Shown in pieces: positions 56,076-64,000 of a DNA stretch of 64,000 bases. The DNA comes from Pseudoclavibacter chungangensis. Lineage in GTDB: Bacteria > Actinomycetota > Actinomycetes > Actinomycetales > Microbacteriaceae. Each line of letters begins with the position of its first letter. Positions within the stretch are counted from its first letter, which is position 1. A program made the position numbers and the translations under genes. The notes beneath the pieces were generated by a model. That model did no database searches. It was given only the letters and a program-made list of their open reading frames with translations, and was not told the DNA's origin. The stretch covers positions 124,001 through 188,000 of the forward strand of contig NZ_JACCFV010000001.1 in NCBI RefSeq assembly GCF_013410545.1, written 5' to 3'.

Positions 56076-56095
56076 ATTCATGTAAACGCATGAAT
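56076..56095. promoter_or_regulatory. 20-bp inverted repeat before the luciferase-like gene
   Basis: ATTCATG and CATGAAT, perfect 7-bp arms around a 6-bp centre (TAAACG), in an AT-rich patch 18 bp before ATG 56114. Likely an operator, perhaps for the TetR gene that follows (57227). Confidence 0.6.
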
Positions 56096-56113
56096 CTCTG
56101 ATCGGAGCGCAGC

Positions 56114-57154
56114 ATGGGCAGCACCGTCGAACTCGGCCTCGACACCTTCGGCGACGTCACCGTGGGACTCGACGGCGAACGGCTCGAGGACGCGCAGGTC
56201 ATCCGCGACGTGGTGGCGCAGGGCGTCCTCGCCGATCGCGTCGGTGTCGACTTCTTCGGCGTCGGTGAACACCACCGCGACGACTTCGCCGTCTCGTCGC
56301 CCGAGACCGTGCTCGCGGCGATCGCGGCGAGCACGGAGCGGATCCGACTCGGCAGCGCCGTGACCGTGCTCTCCTCGGACGACCCCGTGCGCGCCTTCCA
56401 GCGGTTCTCGACCGTCGACGCGATCTCGAACGGTCGCGCCGAGGCCATCGTCGGGCGCGGCTCGTTCACGGAATCGTTCCCGCTGTTCGGCTTCGACCTC
56501 GCCGACTACGAGGTCCTGTTCGACGAGAAGCTCGACCTGTTCGCGAAGCTCGCGAGCGGCCAGGCCGTCACGTGGTCCGGCACGAAGCGCTCGGCGCTCC
56601 ACGGCGCCGTCGTGCACCCCCGCCTCGAGCGGGCGCCGCTCACCACCTGGGTGGCCGTCGGCGGCAGTCCCGAATCGGTCATCCGCGCCGCGCACCACGG
56701 CCTGCCGCTCATGCTCGCCATCATCGGCGGCGAGCCCGCGCGCTTCGAGCCGTTCGTGCGCCTCTATCGCCAGGCGCTCGAGAAGTTCGGCAAGCCGCTC
56801 GACACGCCCGTCGGAGTGCACTCGCCCGGCCACATCGCCGACACCGACGAGGATGCCGTCGAACAGTACTGGCCGCACTACCGTGCGATGAGCGACCGCA
56901 TCGGCCGCGATCGGGGCTGGCCGCCCCTCACGCGCGAGGCGTTCGAGGACGGCGTGGCACACGGGGCACTCCACGTCGGCTCGCCCGAGACCGTGGCGCG
57001 CAAGATCGCCGACACCGTCCGCGCGGTCGGTGCCGACCGCTTCGACCTGAAGTACTCGGCCGGCACGCTGCCGCACGATCGGTCGATGCGTGCGATCCAG
57101 CTCTACGGAACCGTCGTCGTTCCCCGAGTGCGGGAACTCCTCGCCGACGGCTGA
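56114..57154 (+). CDS. luciferase-like (LLM class) flavin-dependent oxidoreductase
   Basis: A 346-residue bacterial-luciferase-fold monooxygenase or reductase: GVDFFGVGEHH near the start, RIRLGSAVTVLSSDDPVRAFQ, and the FMN-region ISNGRAEAIVGRGSFTESF. Its length and these blocks fit the FMN-using branch. A TetR regulator follows 72 bp downstream in the same direction, and an inverted repeat precedes it. Substrate unknown. Confidence 0.88.
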   Translation: MGSTVELGLDTFGDVTVGLDGERLEDAQVIRDVVAQGVLADRVGVDFFGVGEHHRDDFAVSSPETVLAAIAASTERIRLGSAVTVLSSDDPVRAFQRFSTVDAISNGRAEAIVGRGSFTESFPLFGFDLADYEVLFDEKLDLFAKLASGQAVTWSGTKRSALHGAVVHPRLERAPLTTWVAVGGSPESVIRAAHHGLPLMLAIIGGEPARFEPFVRLYRQALEKFGKPLDTPVGVHSPGHIADTDEDAVEQYWPHYRAMSDRIGRDRGWPPLTREAFEDGVAHGALHVGSPETVARKIADTVRAVGADRFDLKYSAGTLPHDRSMRAIQLYGTVVVPRVRELLADG

Positions 57155-57226
57155 GGATAGGCTCGAGCGTGCCCGATGTCGCAACGGGCCGAATGCACCC
57201 ACGCGACGCCGACGAGGGGAGGGGCG

Positions 57227-57817
57227 ATGCCACGCATCACCGCCTCGACCGTGCTGGAACACCGCGCCCAACAGGAACGGGCCATTCTGGACGCCGCCCG
57301 TTCGCTTCTCGCCGAGGGAGCGACCGAGGCGCCGACGCTCGCGGCGGTCGCCGCGCGCACCGGGCTCGCGCGCTCGAGCGTGTACCAGTACTTCGACTCC
57401 AAGGAGGACCTCCTCCGCGCCGTGATCCAGGATGCCGTTCCGCGCTGGTCGGCCCACGTCGACGCACGCATGCGCGCCGCGGGCACACCGGCGGCACGCA
57501 TCCTGGCCTACGTCGAAGCGAACGTCGAACTCGTGGCGAGCGGCGAGCATGCCGTGTTCCGGGGCATCGCCGCGGCTACGGCCGGTGACATCGCGGTGAT
57601 CACGCCGTCGGAGATGCACCGTGAGCAGCAGCGCCCGCTCGTCGCCGCCCTCGTCGACCTCGGGGACCCCGAGGCCGAAGCGACGGCCGACCTCGTGCAG
57701 GCCGTTCTCTACCGCGCCTCGCGCGACGTCGAGGGCGGCGGGGACGCGGAAACGGCGCTCGGGCCGGTGCGTCGCCTGCTCTCGCCCTACCTCGAATCGT
57801 TCGACGGAGCCCGCTGA
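57227..57817 (+). CDS. TetR family transcriptional regulator
   Basis: A 196-residue regulator: RAILDAARSLLAEGATEAPTLA then the HTH VAARTGLARSSVYQYFDSKEDLL. ATG 57227 is preferred because GAGGGGAGGGG precedes it; the in-frame ATG 57176 lacks a site. It may control the luciferase-like gene upstream. It ends 10 bp from the convergent IclR gene. Confidence 0.85.
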   Translation: MPRITASTVLEHRAQQERAILDAARSLLAEGATEAPTLAAVAARTGLARSSVYQYFDSKEDLLRAVIQDAVPRWSAHVDARMRAAGTPAARILAYVEANVELVASGEHAVFRGIAAATAGDIAVITPSEMHREQQRPLVAALVDLGDPEAEATADLVQAVLYRASRDVEGGGDAETALGPVRRLLSPYLESFDGAR

Positions 57818-57827
57818 GTCCGCGCGG

Positions 57828-58577
57828 TCAGCGAAGTCGCTCGGTGATCGTCTCGGCGGCGCGGACGAGTCGGGCGGGTACCGCGCTCGCGTCGGTCGAG
57901 GCCGTGACGTAGACGGCAGCGAGGGTCGCGAGGGTCGGATCGTCGGGAAGTCGCAGCGGGACGGCGACGGCGGACAGGCCCGGGATGACCTCGTCGGTGC
58001 TCGTCGCGTAGCCGACCTCGAGGGCCGCCGCGAGATCGGCGGCCTCGCCCGGGTCCGCCGACTCCGCCGCGTGCGACTCCGCCGCCCGCGATGTGCGAGT
58101 CGCGCCGAGCTGCATGCGGATCGCCGTCCCGGGGGCGCCACGCTCGAGCGGGTGTCGCGTGCCCGGCCGCTGGCTCACCGAGGTGCGCGCGTGATGCGGT
58201 TCGACGCTCACGAGCGTCACGACCTCGTCGCGGTCGAGCAGGGCGACGAGTGCGGTGACGCCGAGGTCGTTCGCGAGGGCGCTGAGCTCGGGCAGTGCGA
58301 CCGATTGCAGATCACGTGACACACCGCGAGCCAGCGCGGCCATGCGCGTCCCGAGTCGCACGCGGCCCGCGAGATCGCGATCCACGAGACCGTGATCCTC
58401 GAGCGTGCGCAGGATCCGGTAGGCGACGGAACGGTGCACCGCCAGCTGCGACGCGAGCTCCGCGATCGTGAGCGGTTCGCTCGCCTCCGCGAGCACCTCG
58501 AGCGCGCGGATCCCACGGCTGAGCGTCTGTGAGCGGGAGGAACTCGTCTCACGTCCCGAGGTCGATTCATCAGACAC
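57828..58577 (-). CDS. IclR family transcriptional regulator
   Basis: A 249-residue protein: IclR winged helix (TLSRGIRALEVLAEASEPLTIAELASQLAVHRSVAYRILRTL shortened here; HTH at ~30-70) and the ligand-sensing IclR domain (~95-245, with the short SVSQRPGTRHPLERGAPGTA). GTG 58577 is the probable start; upstream in-frame sequence is not IclR-like. It ends 10 bp from the tetR stop. Family sure, target unknown. Confidence 0.85.
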   Translation of the reverse strand: MSDESTSGRETSSSRSQTLSRGIRALEVLAEASEPLTIAELASQLAVHRSVAYRILRTLEDHGLVDRDLAGRVRLGTRMAALARGVSRDLQSVALPELSALANDLGVTALVALLDRDEVVTLVSVEPHHARTSVSQRPGTRHPLERGAPGTAIRMQLGATRTSRAAESHAAESADPGEAADLAAALEVGYATSTDEVIPGLSAVAVPLRLPDDPTLATLAAVYVTASTDASAVPARLVRAAETITERLR

Positions 58578-58686
58578 GGGGTCAAGTGTGCCAGAGGCGT
58601 CCCCGCTTCCCGGAACGACGACGCGGCCCCGACCCGCACGCGTGTGCACGTCGGGGCCGCACCGTCGAGCGGGGTGCGTCCGCTGG

Positions 58687-59187
58687 TCAGCGAGCGGCGC
58701 CCGCGAGGCTTCCCGTCGTCTGCCCGGCCGGGTCGAGCACGATGCACGTGATGAGCTTGTCACCCGACGACCAGCTCTGCTCGGACGGCACGAACCACGT
58801 GACCTCGAGCGCCGAGGAGTTGTAGTCGAGCCCGACGAACGACTCGAACTGGGGAACGCAGTAGTTCTCCGCCTGCGTGTCGATGTCGGCGGGCAGCTCC
58901 GAGCCCTCGACCTCCGTCTCGGCGTACACCTCCCAGTCGTGCGGCTCCCCGCACGGGACGAACTCGACGTCCGAGATCATCGATCCCGAGGCTTCGTTCA
59001 GGCAGTCGCCGACCTTGAGCGAGAAGACGTCGGCCTCCTCCGTCGCGGCGACGGCGCCGTCCTCGTCGCGGTCCGGGCCGCCGCCCGAGGTCAGGTCGGA
59101 CAGGATCGAGCAGCCGCTCAGCGAGAGCGCGAGCACCACCGCAGAGAGGCCGGCAAGGGCGGCGCGGGCCGGGGTGAGCGTTGACAT
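58687..59187 (-). CDS. septum-formation-family lipoprotein
   Basis: A 166-residue secreted lipoprotein: signal peptide with lipobox LSGC (Cys ~27), an Asp/Gly-rich linker, and a compact domain with paired Cys residues (VGDCLNEASG, FVPCGEPHDWEVYAE, ENYCVPQF, LITCIVLD), the pattern of the actinobacterial 'septum formation' family. It would be lipid-anchored on the outer face of the membrane. ATG 59187 has GGAGGA upstream. Confidence 0.85.
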   Translation of the reverse strand: MSTLTPARAALAGLSAVVLALSLSGCSILSDLTSGGGPDRDEDGAVAATEEADVFSLKVGDCLNEASGSMISDVEFVPCGEPHDWEVYAETEVEGSELPADIDTQAENYCVPQFESFVGLDYNSSALEVTWFVPSEQSWSSGDKLITCIVLDPAGQTTGSLAGAAR

Positions 59188-59418
59188 GTGGGTCCTCCGT
59201 GGTGTCGTGCCGATGGCCGCGGGACATCGTCCTCCCGCGCGCCGTCCCGACATCGCCCGGCAGCTCCTGACGGATCGAGTCGAACAGGCGGCACTCGGAC
59301 CCTATTGGGTGCGTGCGACTCCACTCATACGCCTTGAGGTGTATCTCCGGACGATTCATTGCGACCGTTCGCAACGTTCGACCGACATCACGCCCTCGTC
59401 GTGTCGCAGGGGCGCTGT

Positions 59419-59469
59419 GCTCAGGCCCCCGTGCGGCTCAGGCCCCCATGCGGCTCAGGCCCCCATGCG
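59419..59469. repeat. three 17-bp repeats spanning the exonuclease stop codon
   Basis: Three copies of gctcaggcccccatgcg (one base differs in the first). The copy at 59453-59469 includes the last codons and the stop of the exonuclease gene; the other two lie beyond the stop and each repeats the same TGA. Confidence 0.85.
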
Positions 59470-60693
59470 CAGTTCGGCGGGCAGGCCGTGGTCGCGGAGG
59501 AGGCGCTCGAACGTCGCCTCGGAGACGATCGGTACACCGAACTCCCGAGCCTTCATGCACTTGCCCGAGCGGGAGTCGGGATCGGTCGTCACCACGAACC
59601 GTGTGGTCTTCGTGACACCGCCCGTCGTGAGGCCGAGGGCCGCGATCCGCCGGGCCCACACGTCGCGATCCGTGTCCAGCTCACCGGAGAACACGATCCG
59701 GTCGCCCGGGCGCAGCGCGATCACGGTGGGACGCGTCGCCGTCGGCGCCTCGGCCGCCCGATCGAGGGCGCCGCGGACCGAACTCTCGCCGAGCCCGAGC
59801 GCGATCGCCGCGCGTTCGAGGCGACGGCGACTGCGCCGCGATCCGAACCCGTGCTCCAGCTCCTCGCCCGCGAGGGCCACGAGGTGGTCGGCGTGGACGG
59901 CGAGGACCACCCGACGGGCGAGACCGTGTTCCGTCGCGGTCGCGACGAGCGCGTTCGTGTCGTGTACTGCGAGCGAACCGTCGACGAGCGTGCGGTCGAG
60001 CAGTGCGAGGTACGCGGTGGTCGCGTCCTCGTGAGCGACTTCGTCGTGGTCGGGGATGCGAGAAACCCAATCGCCGGGCGAGATCGCGACCGCGAGCTCG
60101 CGCGGATGGGGGGCGGCGCCGGGCACGGTCACGTCCGGCCAGGGGTAGTCGGCCGAGCGGCGCAGCGTCTCCCGCCACGGGACCTCGTCGCTCGACGCGA
60201 TGTAGTGCGCGAGCAGGTGCGCGGTCGCGACCGCGTCGCCGAGGGCGGAGTGCGCGTCCTGCAGCTCGATCCCGGCAGCGGCACAGCAGTCGGCGAGCTT
60301 GCGGGACGGCGCCGTCAGGAATCGGTTCGCCCACTGCATCGTGCAGACCGCCGGGAGCGCGTGTCCCGCCTCGACGAGTCCCGCGCGCTCGAGTTCGGCC
60401 ACGAGGAAGCCGGTGTCGAATCCGGCGTTGTGGGCGACGAGCGTCCGGCCGCGCACGCGCTCCAGCACGGCCGGGGCGAGCGCCTCGAAGGTCGGCGCCT
60501 CCTCGACGTCGCGCGGTGAGATGCGATGCACCCCGACCGGGCCGAGATCGCGGAGCGGGTTCACGAGCGACGACCAGGTGTCTTCGACTCGACCGTCGGC
60601 GCTGACGTGGACAAGTGCGATCTCGACGATCCGGTCGTTGCGGTGTGGCGCGACGCCGGTGGTTTCGAGGTCGATGACGGTGTAGCCGGTCAT
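59455..60693 (-). CDS. DEDDh exonuclease (DnaQ-like) with C-terminal BRCT domain
   Basis: A 412-residue protein. Residues ~1-165 are a DnaQ-type 3'-5' exonuclease: VIDLETTG (D-x-E), LVAHNAGFDTGFL (second Asp) and HSALGDAVATAHLL (His/Asp). The middle is helical. Residues ~320-405 resemble a BRCT domain (GDRIVFSGELDTDRDVWARRIAALGLTT; SRSGKCMKAREFGVPIVSE). The combination suggests DNA repair or nucleic-acid processing rather than the polymerase III proofreader. ATG 60693 follows GGAAAGG. Confidence 0.9.
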   Translation of the reverse strand: MTGYTVIDLETTGVAPHRNDRIVEIALVHVSADGRVEDTWSSLVNPLRDLGPVGVHRISPRDVEEAPTFEALAPAVLERVRGRTLVAHNAGFDTGFLVAELERAGLVEAGHALPAVCTMQWANRFLTAPSRKLADCCAAAGIELQDAHSALGDAVATAHLLAHYIASSDEVPWRETLRRSADYPWPDVTVPGAAPHPRELAVAISPGDWVSRIPDHDEVAHEDATTAYLALLDRTLVDGSLAVHDTNALVATATEHGLARRVVLAVHADHLVALAGEELEHGFGSRRSRRRLERAAIALGLGESSVRGALDRAAEAPTATRPTVIALRPGDRIVFSGELDTDRDVWARRIAALGLTTGGVTKTTRFVVTTDPDSRSGKCMKAREFGVPIVSEATFERLLRDHGLPAELRMGA

Positions 60694-61070
60694 GTTCGCC
60701 TTTCCGGGGGGAGGTCTGCTGCGAACTGCTCCGACCATCATGTCGCGGCGTGTCGCGCCGTGGGTCCACTTCGAGGCCCTAGGGTGCCCCGAGGTTCAGG
60801 GGCATCCGGGCTGTGGCGACGAGGTGGTCGGTGGTCGCCCGGGACCCGGTGGTGTTGTGCACGTGCCCGAATCGATCGGCAACAACTGTTCTTCTCGCCA
60901 GGCGGTCATCCGGTCCGGTGGGTGTAGATTGAGGACCGGCGACCTCACGGCGCATCGTGCGACATCATCCGTCGCGCGCCCGTGGCGCACCGCGTCGTCG
61001 CGGGACACCGCGACGGTCGGCATCGGCACGGTCGCCGGACGCATCCGGCCCATTCCACGAGGAGTTCCGC
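60694..61070 (+). promoter_or_regulatory. intergenic; probable promoter of the SSADH gene
   Basis: No gene seen. TAGATT at ~60925-60932 is a possible -10 box, which would give a leader of about 135 bases before ATG 61071. The divergent exonuclease promoter also lies here. Low-confidence placement. Confidence 0.35.
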
Positions 61071-62540
61071 ATGACCTATCCCTCCGAAGCCGACCTTCTC
61101 GCGCAGGTCCCGACGCAGCTGTTCATCGGCGGCGAGTGGGTCGACGGCGACGGTGAGCCGTTCGCCGTCAACGACCCCTCGACGAACACCGAGCTCGTGC
61201 GCATCGCGAACGCCTCGCCCGAACAGGGCATCGCGGCGCTCGACGCCGCGGTCGCCGTGCAGGCCGAGTGGGCCGCGACCGCGCCGCGAGAGCGCGGCGA
61301 GATCCTCCGTCGCACCTTCGACCTCATGATGGAGCGCCGCGACGAGCTCGCCCTCATCATGACGCTCGAGATGGGCAAGCCGCTCGCCGAGGCGCAGGGC
61401 GAGGTCACCTACGGCAGCGAGTTCGTCCGCTGGTTCAGCGAGGAGGCCGTGCGCATCCACGGCCGCTACGGCACGCAGCCCGAGGGCACCGGGCGCATGA
61501 TCGTCACGAAGCACCCCGTCGGGCCGGCGTTCCTCATCACCCCGTGGAACTTCCCGCTGGCCATGGCGACCCGCAAGATCGCGCCCGCGATCGCCGCCGG
61601 CTGCACGTCCATCGTGAAGCCCGCGTCGCTCACGCCCCTCACGACGCTCTACTTCGTCAAGCTGCTCGAGGAGGCGGGCCTCCCGAAGGGCGTCGTCAAC
61701 GTCATCACGACGCGCAACACCGGCGGCGTCTCGTCGCCCATCATCGCCGACCCGCGCCTGCGCAAGCTCTCGTTCACGGGCTCGACGCCCGTCGGCATCC
61801 AGCTCATGAACGAGGCGAACCAGCACGTGCTGCGCACCTCGATGGAGCTCGGCGGCAACGCGCCGTTCGTCGTCTTCGAGGACGCCGACCTCGACGCGGC
61901 CGTCGAGGGCGTCATCGCCGCGAAGTTCCGCAACATCGGCCAGGCCTGCACGGCCGCGAACCGCATCCTCGTCCACCAGGACGTCGCCGAGGAGTTCGGC
62001 CGGCGCGTCGCCGACCGCGTGAACGGCTTCACGATCGGCCGCGGCACCGAGGAGGGCGTCACGATCGGCCCGCTCGTCGAGGACAAGGCGGTCGACAAGG
62101 TCGCCGAGCTCGTCGACGACGCCGTCGCGAACGGTGCGACGCTCGTGACCGGCGGCAAGCGCGTCGAAGGACCGGGCTCGTTCTTCGAGGCCACCGTGCT
62201 CTCGAATGTCACCGACGCGACGAAGATCTTCAGCGAGGAGATCTTCGGCCCCGTGCTGCCCATCATCACGTTCGCCGACGAGGACGAGGCGGTGCGGCTC
62301 GCGAACGAGACCGAATACGGCCTCGTGTCGTACGTCTTCACGCAGGACTTCAAGCGCGGTCAGCGCATGATCGACCGCCTCGAGACCGGCATGATGGGCC
62401 TCAACGTCGGCGTCCTCTCGAACGCCGCCGCCCCGTTCGGCGGCGTCAAGATGTCGGGCATCGGCCGCGAGGGCGGCTTCGAGGGCATCGAGGAGTACCT
62501 CTACACGAAGTACACGCTCACCCCGAACCCCTACGCGTGA
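61071..62540 (+). CDS. gabD: succinate-semialdehyde dehydrogenase
   Basis: A 489-residue aldehyde dehydrogenase of the GabD type. Visible are LEMGKPLAEAQGEVTYGSEFVRWF shortened to EVTYGSEFVRWF (typical of SSADH), ITPWNFPLAM, KPASLTPL, the catalytic Glu in MELGGNAP and Cys in NIGQACTAANR, EEIFGPVLPI and FGGVKMSGIGREGG. It oxidises succinate semialdehyde to succinate. ATG 61071 has GAGGAG at good spacing. Succinate semialdehyde is the end product of homoprotocatechuate meta-cleavage, so it may complete that route; it may equally serve GABA use. Confidence 0.9.
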   Translation: MTYPSEADLLAQVPTQLFIGGEWVDGDGEPFAVNDPSTNTELVRIANASPEQGIAALDAAVAVQAEWAATAPRERGEILRRTFDLMMERRDELALIMTLEMGKPLAEAQGEVTYGSEFVRWFSEEAVRIHGRYGTQPEGTGRMIVTKHPVGPAFLITPWNFPLAMATRKIAPAIAAGCTSIVKPASLTPLTTLYFVKLLEEAGLPKGVVNVITTRNTGGVSSPIIADPRLRKLSFTGSTPVGIQLMNEANQHVLRTSMELGGNAPFVVFEDADLDAAVEGVIAAKFRNIGQACTAANRILVHQDVAEEFGRRVADRVNGFTIGRGTEEGVTIGPLVEDKAVDKVAELVDDAVANGATLVTGGKRVEGPGSFFEATVLSNVTDATKIFSEEIFGPVLPIITFADEDEAVRLANETEYGLVSYVFTQDFKRGQRMIDRLETGMMGLNVGVLSNAAAPFGGVKMSGIGREGGFEGIEEYLYTKYTLTPNPYA

Positions 62541-62569
62541 CCCGCGCCGCCGCATGACGCGGCGAGCCC

Positions 62570-62604
62570 ACGAGTGCCCCGGACGAATCGTCCGGGGCAC
62601 TCGT
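62570..62604 (+). terminator. terminator hairpin after gabD
   Basis: ACGAGTGCCCCGGACGA and its exact reverse complement lie around a single base (17-bp arms), 30 bp past the gabD stop. A very stable hairpin without T-run. Confidence 0.75.
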
Positions 62605-62707
62605 CGTCGCGGCACGCGTCCGCGCGGCGCGGCTCGACTCGGCTTGGTTCGGCGCGGCGCGGCTCGGCTCGATCGGGCCCGCGGCCCGGCCGCCTCGAGC
62701 GATCCGG

Positions 62708-63124
62708 TCACGGGAGCATGCGGACGAGCAGCTCGGCGAGCGTGCGCCGGTCACCGGGCGGTAGGGTCTCGATGACCGGTCGGAGCGTCTCGTGGAGGGA
62801 CGCCTCGAGTTTCGCGGCGAGCTCGTGCCCCTGCGGCGTGAGCAGCACGTCGATCGCGCGCGCGTCGTCCTCGTTGGGTGTGCGCCGCAGCAGCCCGCGC
62901 CGTTCCCCGCGCGTCACGAGCCCCGACATGGTCGAGCGCTGCAGGCCGAGATAGCGGGCGAGATCGCTCATGCGCAGGCGTCGGTCGCGGAGGATCGCGA
63001 CGACGCGGAGCTGGGTGAGCGAGATGCCCGCCTCGGCGGCCAGATCGCTCAGCGTGCCCATCGTCGTGAACGCCGCCTGGCCGAGCGCGTCGACGAGTCG
63101 TTCGTCGTCGCTCGTGCTGGGCAT
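62708..63124 (-). CDS. MarR family transcriptional regulator
   Basis: A 138-residue MarR protein with the winged helix at ~35-95: ISLTQLRVVAILRD, MSDLARYLGLQRSTMSGLVTR and the wing GLLRRTPNEDDARAIDVLLT. Length is standard. It is divergent from the MDR oxidoreductase; a perfect MarR-type palindrome lies between them, so it most likely represses that gene and itself. Confidence 0.9.
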   Translation of the reverse strand: MPSTSDDERLVDALGQAAFTTMGTLSDLAAEAGISLTQLRVVAILRDRRLRMSDLARYLGLQRSTMSGLVTRGERRGLLRRTPNEDDARAIDVLLTPQGHELAAKLEASLHETLRPVIETLPPGDRRTLAELLVRMLP

Positions 63125-63169
63125 ACGCCGACAGTACGGCGGAGTGGGACGGCGCGCGAGCTAAAGTGA

Positions 63170-63182
63170 TTCGTAATACGAA
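63170..63182. promoter_or_regulatory. MarR operator
   Basis: TTCGTAATACGAA: perfect 6-bp arms around one base, a classic MarR-family site (TTCGTA-n-TACGAA). It lies 14 bp before the MDR gene start and 45 bp from the marR start, overlapping the expected promoter. Confidence 0.85.
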
Positions 63183-63196
63183 CTAATGGAGGCGTC

Positions 63197-64000
63197 ATGC
63201 AGGCAATCGTGGTCACGGCGTTCGATCGGCCCCCCGAGTGGCAGGACATCGAGGACCCCCGGCCGAATGAGGGGGAGGTCGTCGTCCGGATGATCGCCGC
63301 CGCGCTCCATCCGCGCGTCCGGTCCCAGGCGAGCGGCTCGCACTACACGAGCGAGGGCGTCCTGCCGCTCGTCCCGGGCGTCGACGGCGTCGCCCGGTTC
63401 CCCGACGGCACGACGAGGTACGTCGCCATCGGCTCGGACGTCCGCGGCTCGTTCGCCGAGCGGGTGGCCGTCGACCCGCGCGCGAGCGTCGTCCTGCCCG
63501 ACGGTGCCGATCCCGCCGAGGTCGCCGCCGCCGTCAATCCCGTCATGTCGTCCTGGGTCGCGCTCCGTCGGCGCATCACGATGCCGGCGGATGCGACCGT
63601 CCTCGTCCTCGGGGCGACCGGCATCGCCGGCGGCAGCGCGGTGCGCGTCGCGAAGCGGCTCGGCGCCGCGCACGTCGTCGCGAGCGGCCGGAACCCGGAA
63701 CGCCTCGCGGCACTCGCCGGGTACGGCGCGGACGAGACGATCCCGCTCGCGGACACGGCCCGGATCGGCGAGACGGCCGCCGAGGCGGACGTCGTGCTCG
63801 ACTACCTCTGGGGCGTGCCCGCGGCCGACACGATGCGCGCGATCGTCACCGCTCGACGCGACCGCGCCGCGCGCCTCGACTGGGTCTCGATCGGCTCGAG
63901 CGCCGGAGCCGAGTCACCGATCCCCTCCGCAGCCCTGCGCGCCTCCGGACTCACGGTCGTCGGCAGCGGCCAGGGCTCGGTGGGACGCTCGGCGTTCGTC
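63197..64000 (+). CDS. MDR-family oxidoreductase (quinone/alcohol dehydrogenase-like), 3' end outside window
   Basis: The ORF starts at ATG 63197, after GGAGG, and stays open to the window edge (268 codons). Residues ~1-130 are the GroES-like domain; the Rossmann loop is LVLGATGIAGGSAVRVAKRLGA (glycine core GATGIAGG, ~138-145), followed by VVASGRNPERLAALAGYGAD. No structural zinc Cys cluster is seen, so it fits the zinc-independent quinone-oxidoreductase branch. The MarR operator just upstream indicates induction by a small, perhaps quinone-like, compound. Confidence 0.85.
   Translation, partial: MQAIVVTAFDRPPEWQDIEDPRPNEGEVVVRMIAAALHPRVRSQASGSHYTSEGVLPLVPGVDGVARFPDGTTRYVAIGSDVRGSFAERVAVDPRASVVLPDGADPAEVAAAVNPVMSSWVALRRRITMPADATVLVLGATGIAGGSAVRVAKRLGAAHVVASGRNPERLAALAGYGADETIPLADTARIGETAAEADVVLDYLWGVPAADTMRAIVTARRDRAARLDWVSIGSSAGAESPIPSAALRASGLTVVGSGQGSVGRSAFV

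Noticed and set aside
1..64000. A prophage, integrative element or transposon
   Set aside because: No integrase, transposase, capsid or conjugation gene is visible; the DUF222-HNH genes alone do not show an element boundary.

Overview
The window is high-GC chromosomal DNA of an actinobacterium, most likely from the order Micrococcales (a Microbacteriaceae- or Brevibacterium-like genus; the genus cannot be fixed from the sequence). The signs are very GC-rich third codon positions, several starts where a TANNNT -10 box lies 6-7 bases before an ATG or GTG (leaderless messages), two DUF222-HNH (13E12-repeat-type) genes, a 'septum formation' lipoprotein, and a homoprotocatechuate dioxygenase that closely resembles the Brevibacterium fuscum enzyme. 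I found no tRNA, rRNA, CRISPR array, integrase or transposase.

Layout. 1-6.2 kb: a TetR regulator divergent from a DUF4386 membrane protein across two tandem perfect operators, an HD hydrolase, the first DUF222-HNH gene with an array of repeated 5' ends, and a DUF6461 gene. 6.5-13.5 kb: a type I restriction-modification operon, hsdM-hsdS-mrr-hsdR, with an Mrr-type nuclease gene inside it. 13.6-14.5 kb: three small unknown ORFs joined by 4-base overlaps. 14.8-19.8 kb: a homoprotocatechuate operon (hpaG-rraA fusion, gntR, hpaE, hpaD). 20-23.2 kb: YbaK-type tRNA editing protein, PhzF-family protein, TetR plus alpha/beta hydrolase. 23.2-28.5 kb: HSP90-like ATPase translationally coupled to a helical-repeat partner, then an SGNH hydrolase. 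28.5-31.5 kb: formamidase, FmdB zinc ribbon and AraC regulator. 31.7-36.8 kb: amylosucrase, universal stress protein, GPH-type sugar transporter and a LacI regulator with three operator-like sites. 37-41.4 kb: rifampin ADP-ribosyltransferase, VOC protein and an SF1 helicase with a nuclease-like C-terminus.

41.6-44.8 kb: the second DUF222-HNH gene, on the opposite strand from the first, again behind an array of repeated 5' ends and followed by a 14-bp minisatellite. 44.8-47.8 kb: a TPR/membrane protein and an AAA+ ATPase whose reading frame is broken twice. 48-53.6 kb: copper amine oxidase, APC permease and GMC oxidoreductase. 54.1-56 kb: three tandem DUF4870-like membrane proteins. 56.1-64 kb: luciferase-like oxidoreductase, TetR and IclR regulators, lipoprotein, DEDDh exonuclease, succinate-semialdehyde dehydrogenase, MarR and the start of an MDR oxidoreductase.

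How it fits together. Amine oxidase (aromatic amines such as tyramine), the hpa operon and succinate-semialdehyde dehydrogenase could form stages of one route from aromatic amines to succinate, although the 4-hydroxyphenylacetate hydroxylase and the isomerase/hydratase steps are not in the window. Amylosucrase, GPH transporter and LacI look like a sucrose or alpha-glucoside module. Host defence is represented by the type I/Mrr operon and possibly the SF1 helicase-nuclease. The most unusual structure is the pair of DUF222-HNH loci, each preceded by tandem degenerate copies of its own leader and first ~25 codons, with the last leader ORF overlapping the HNH start codon as ATGA.
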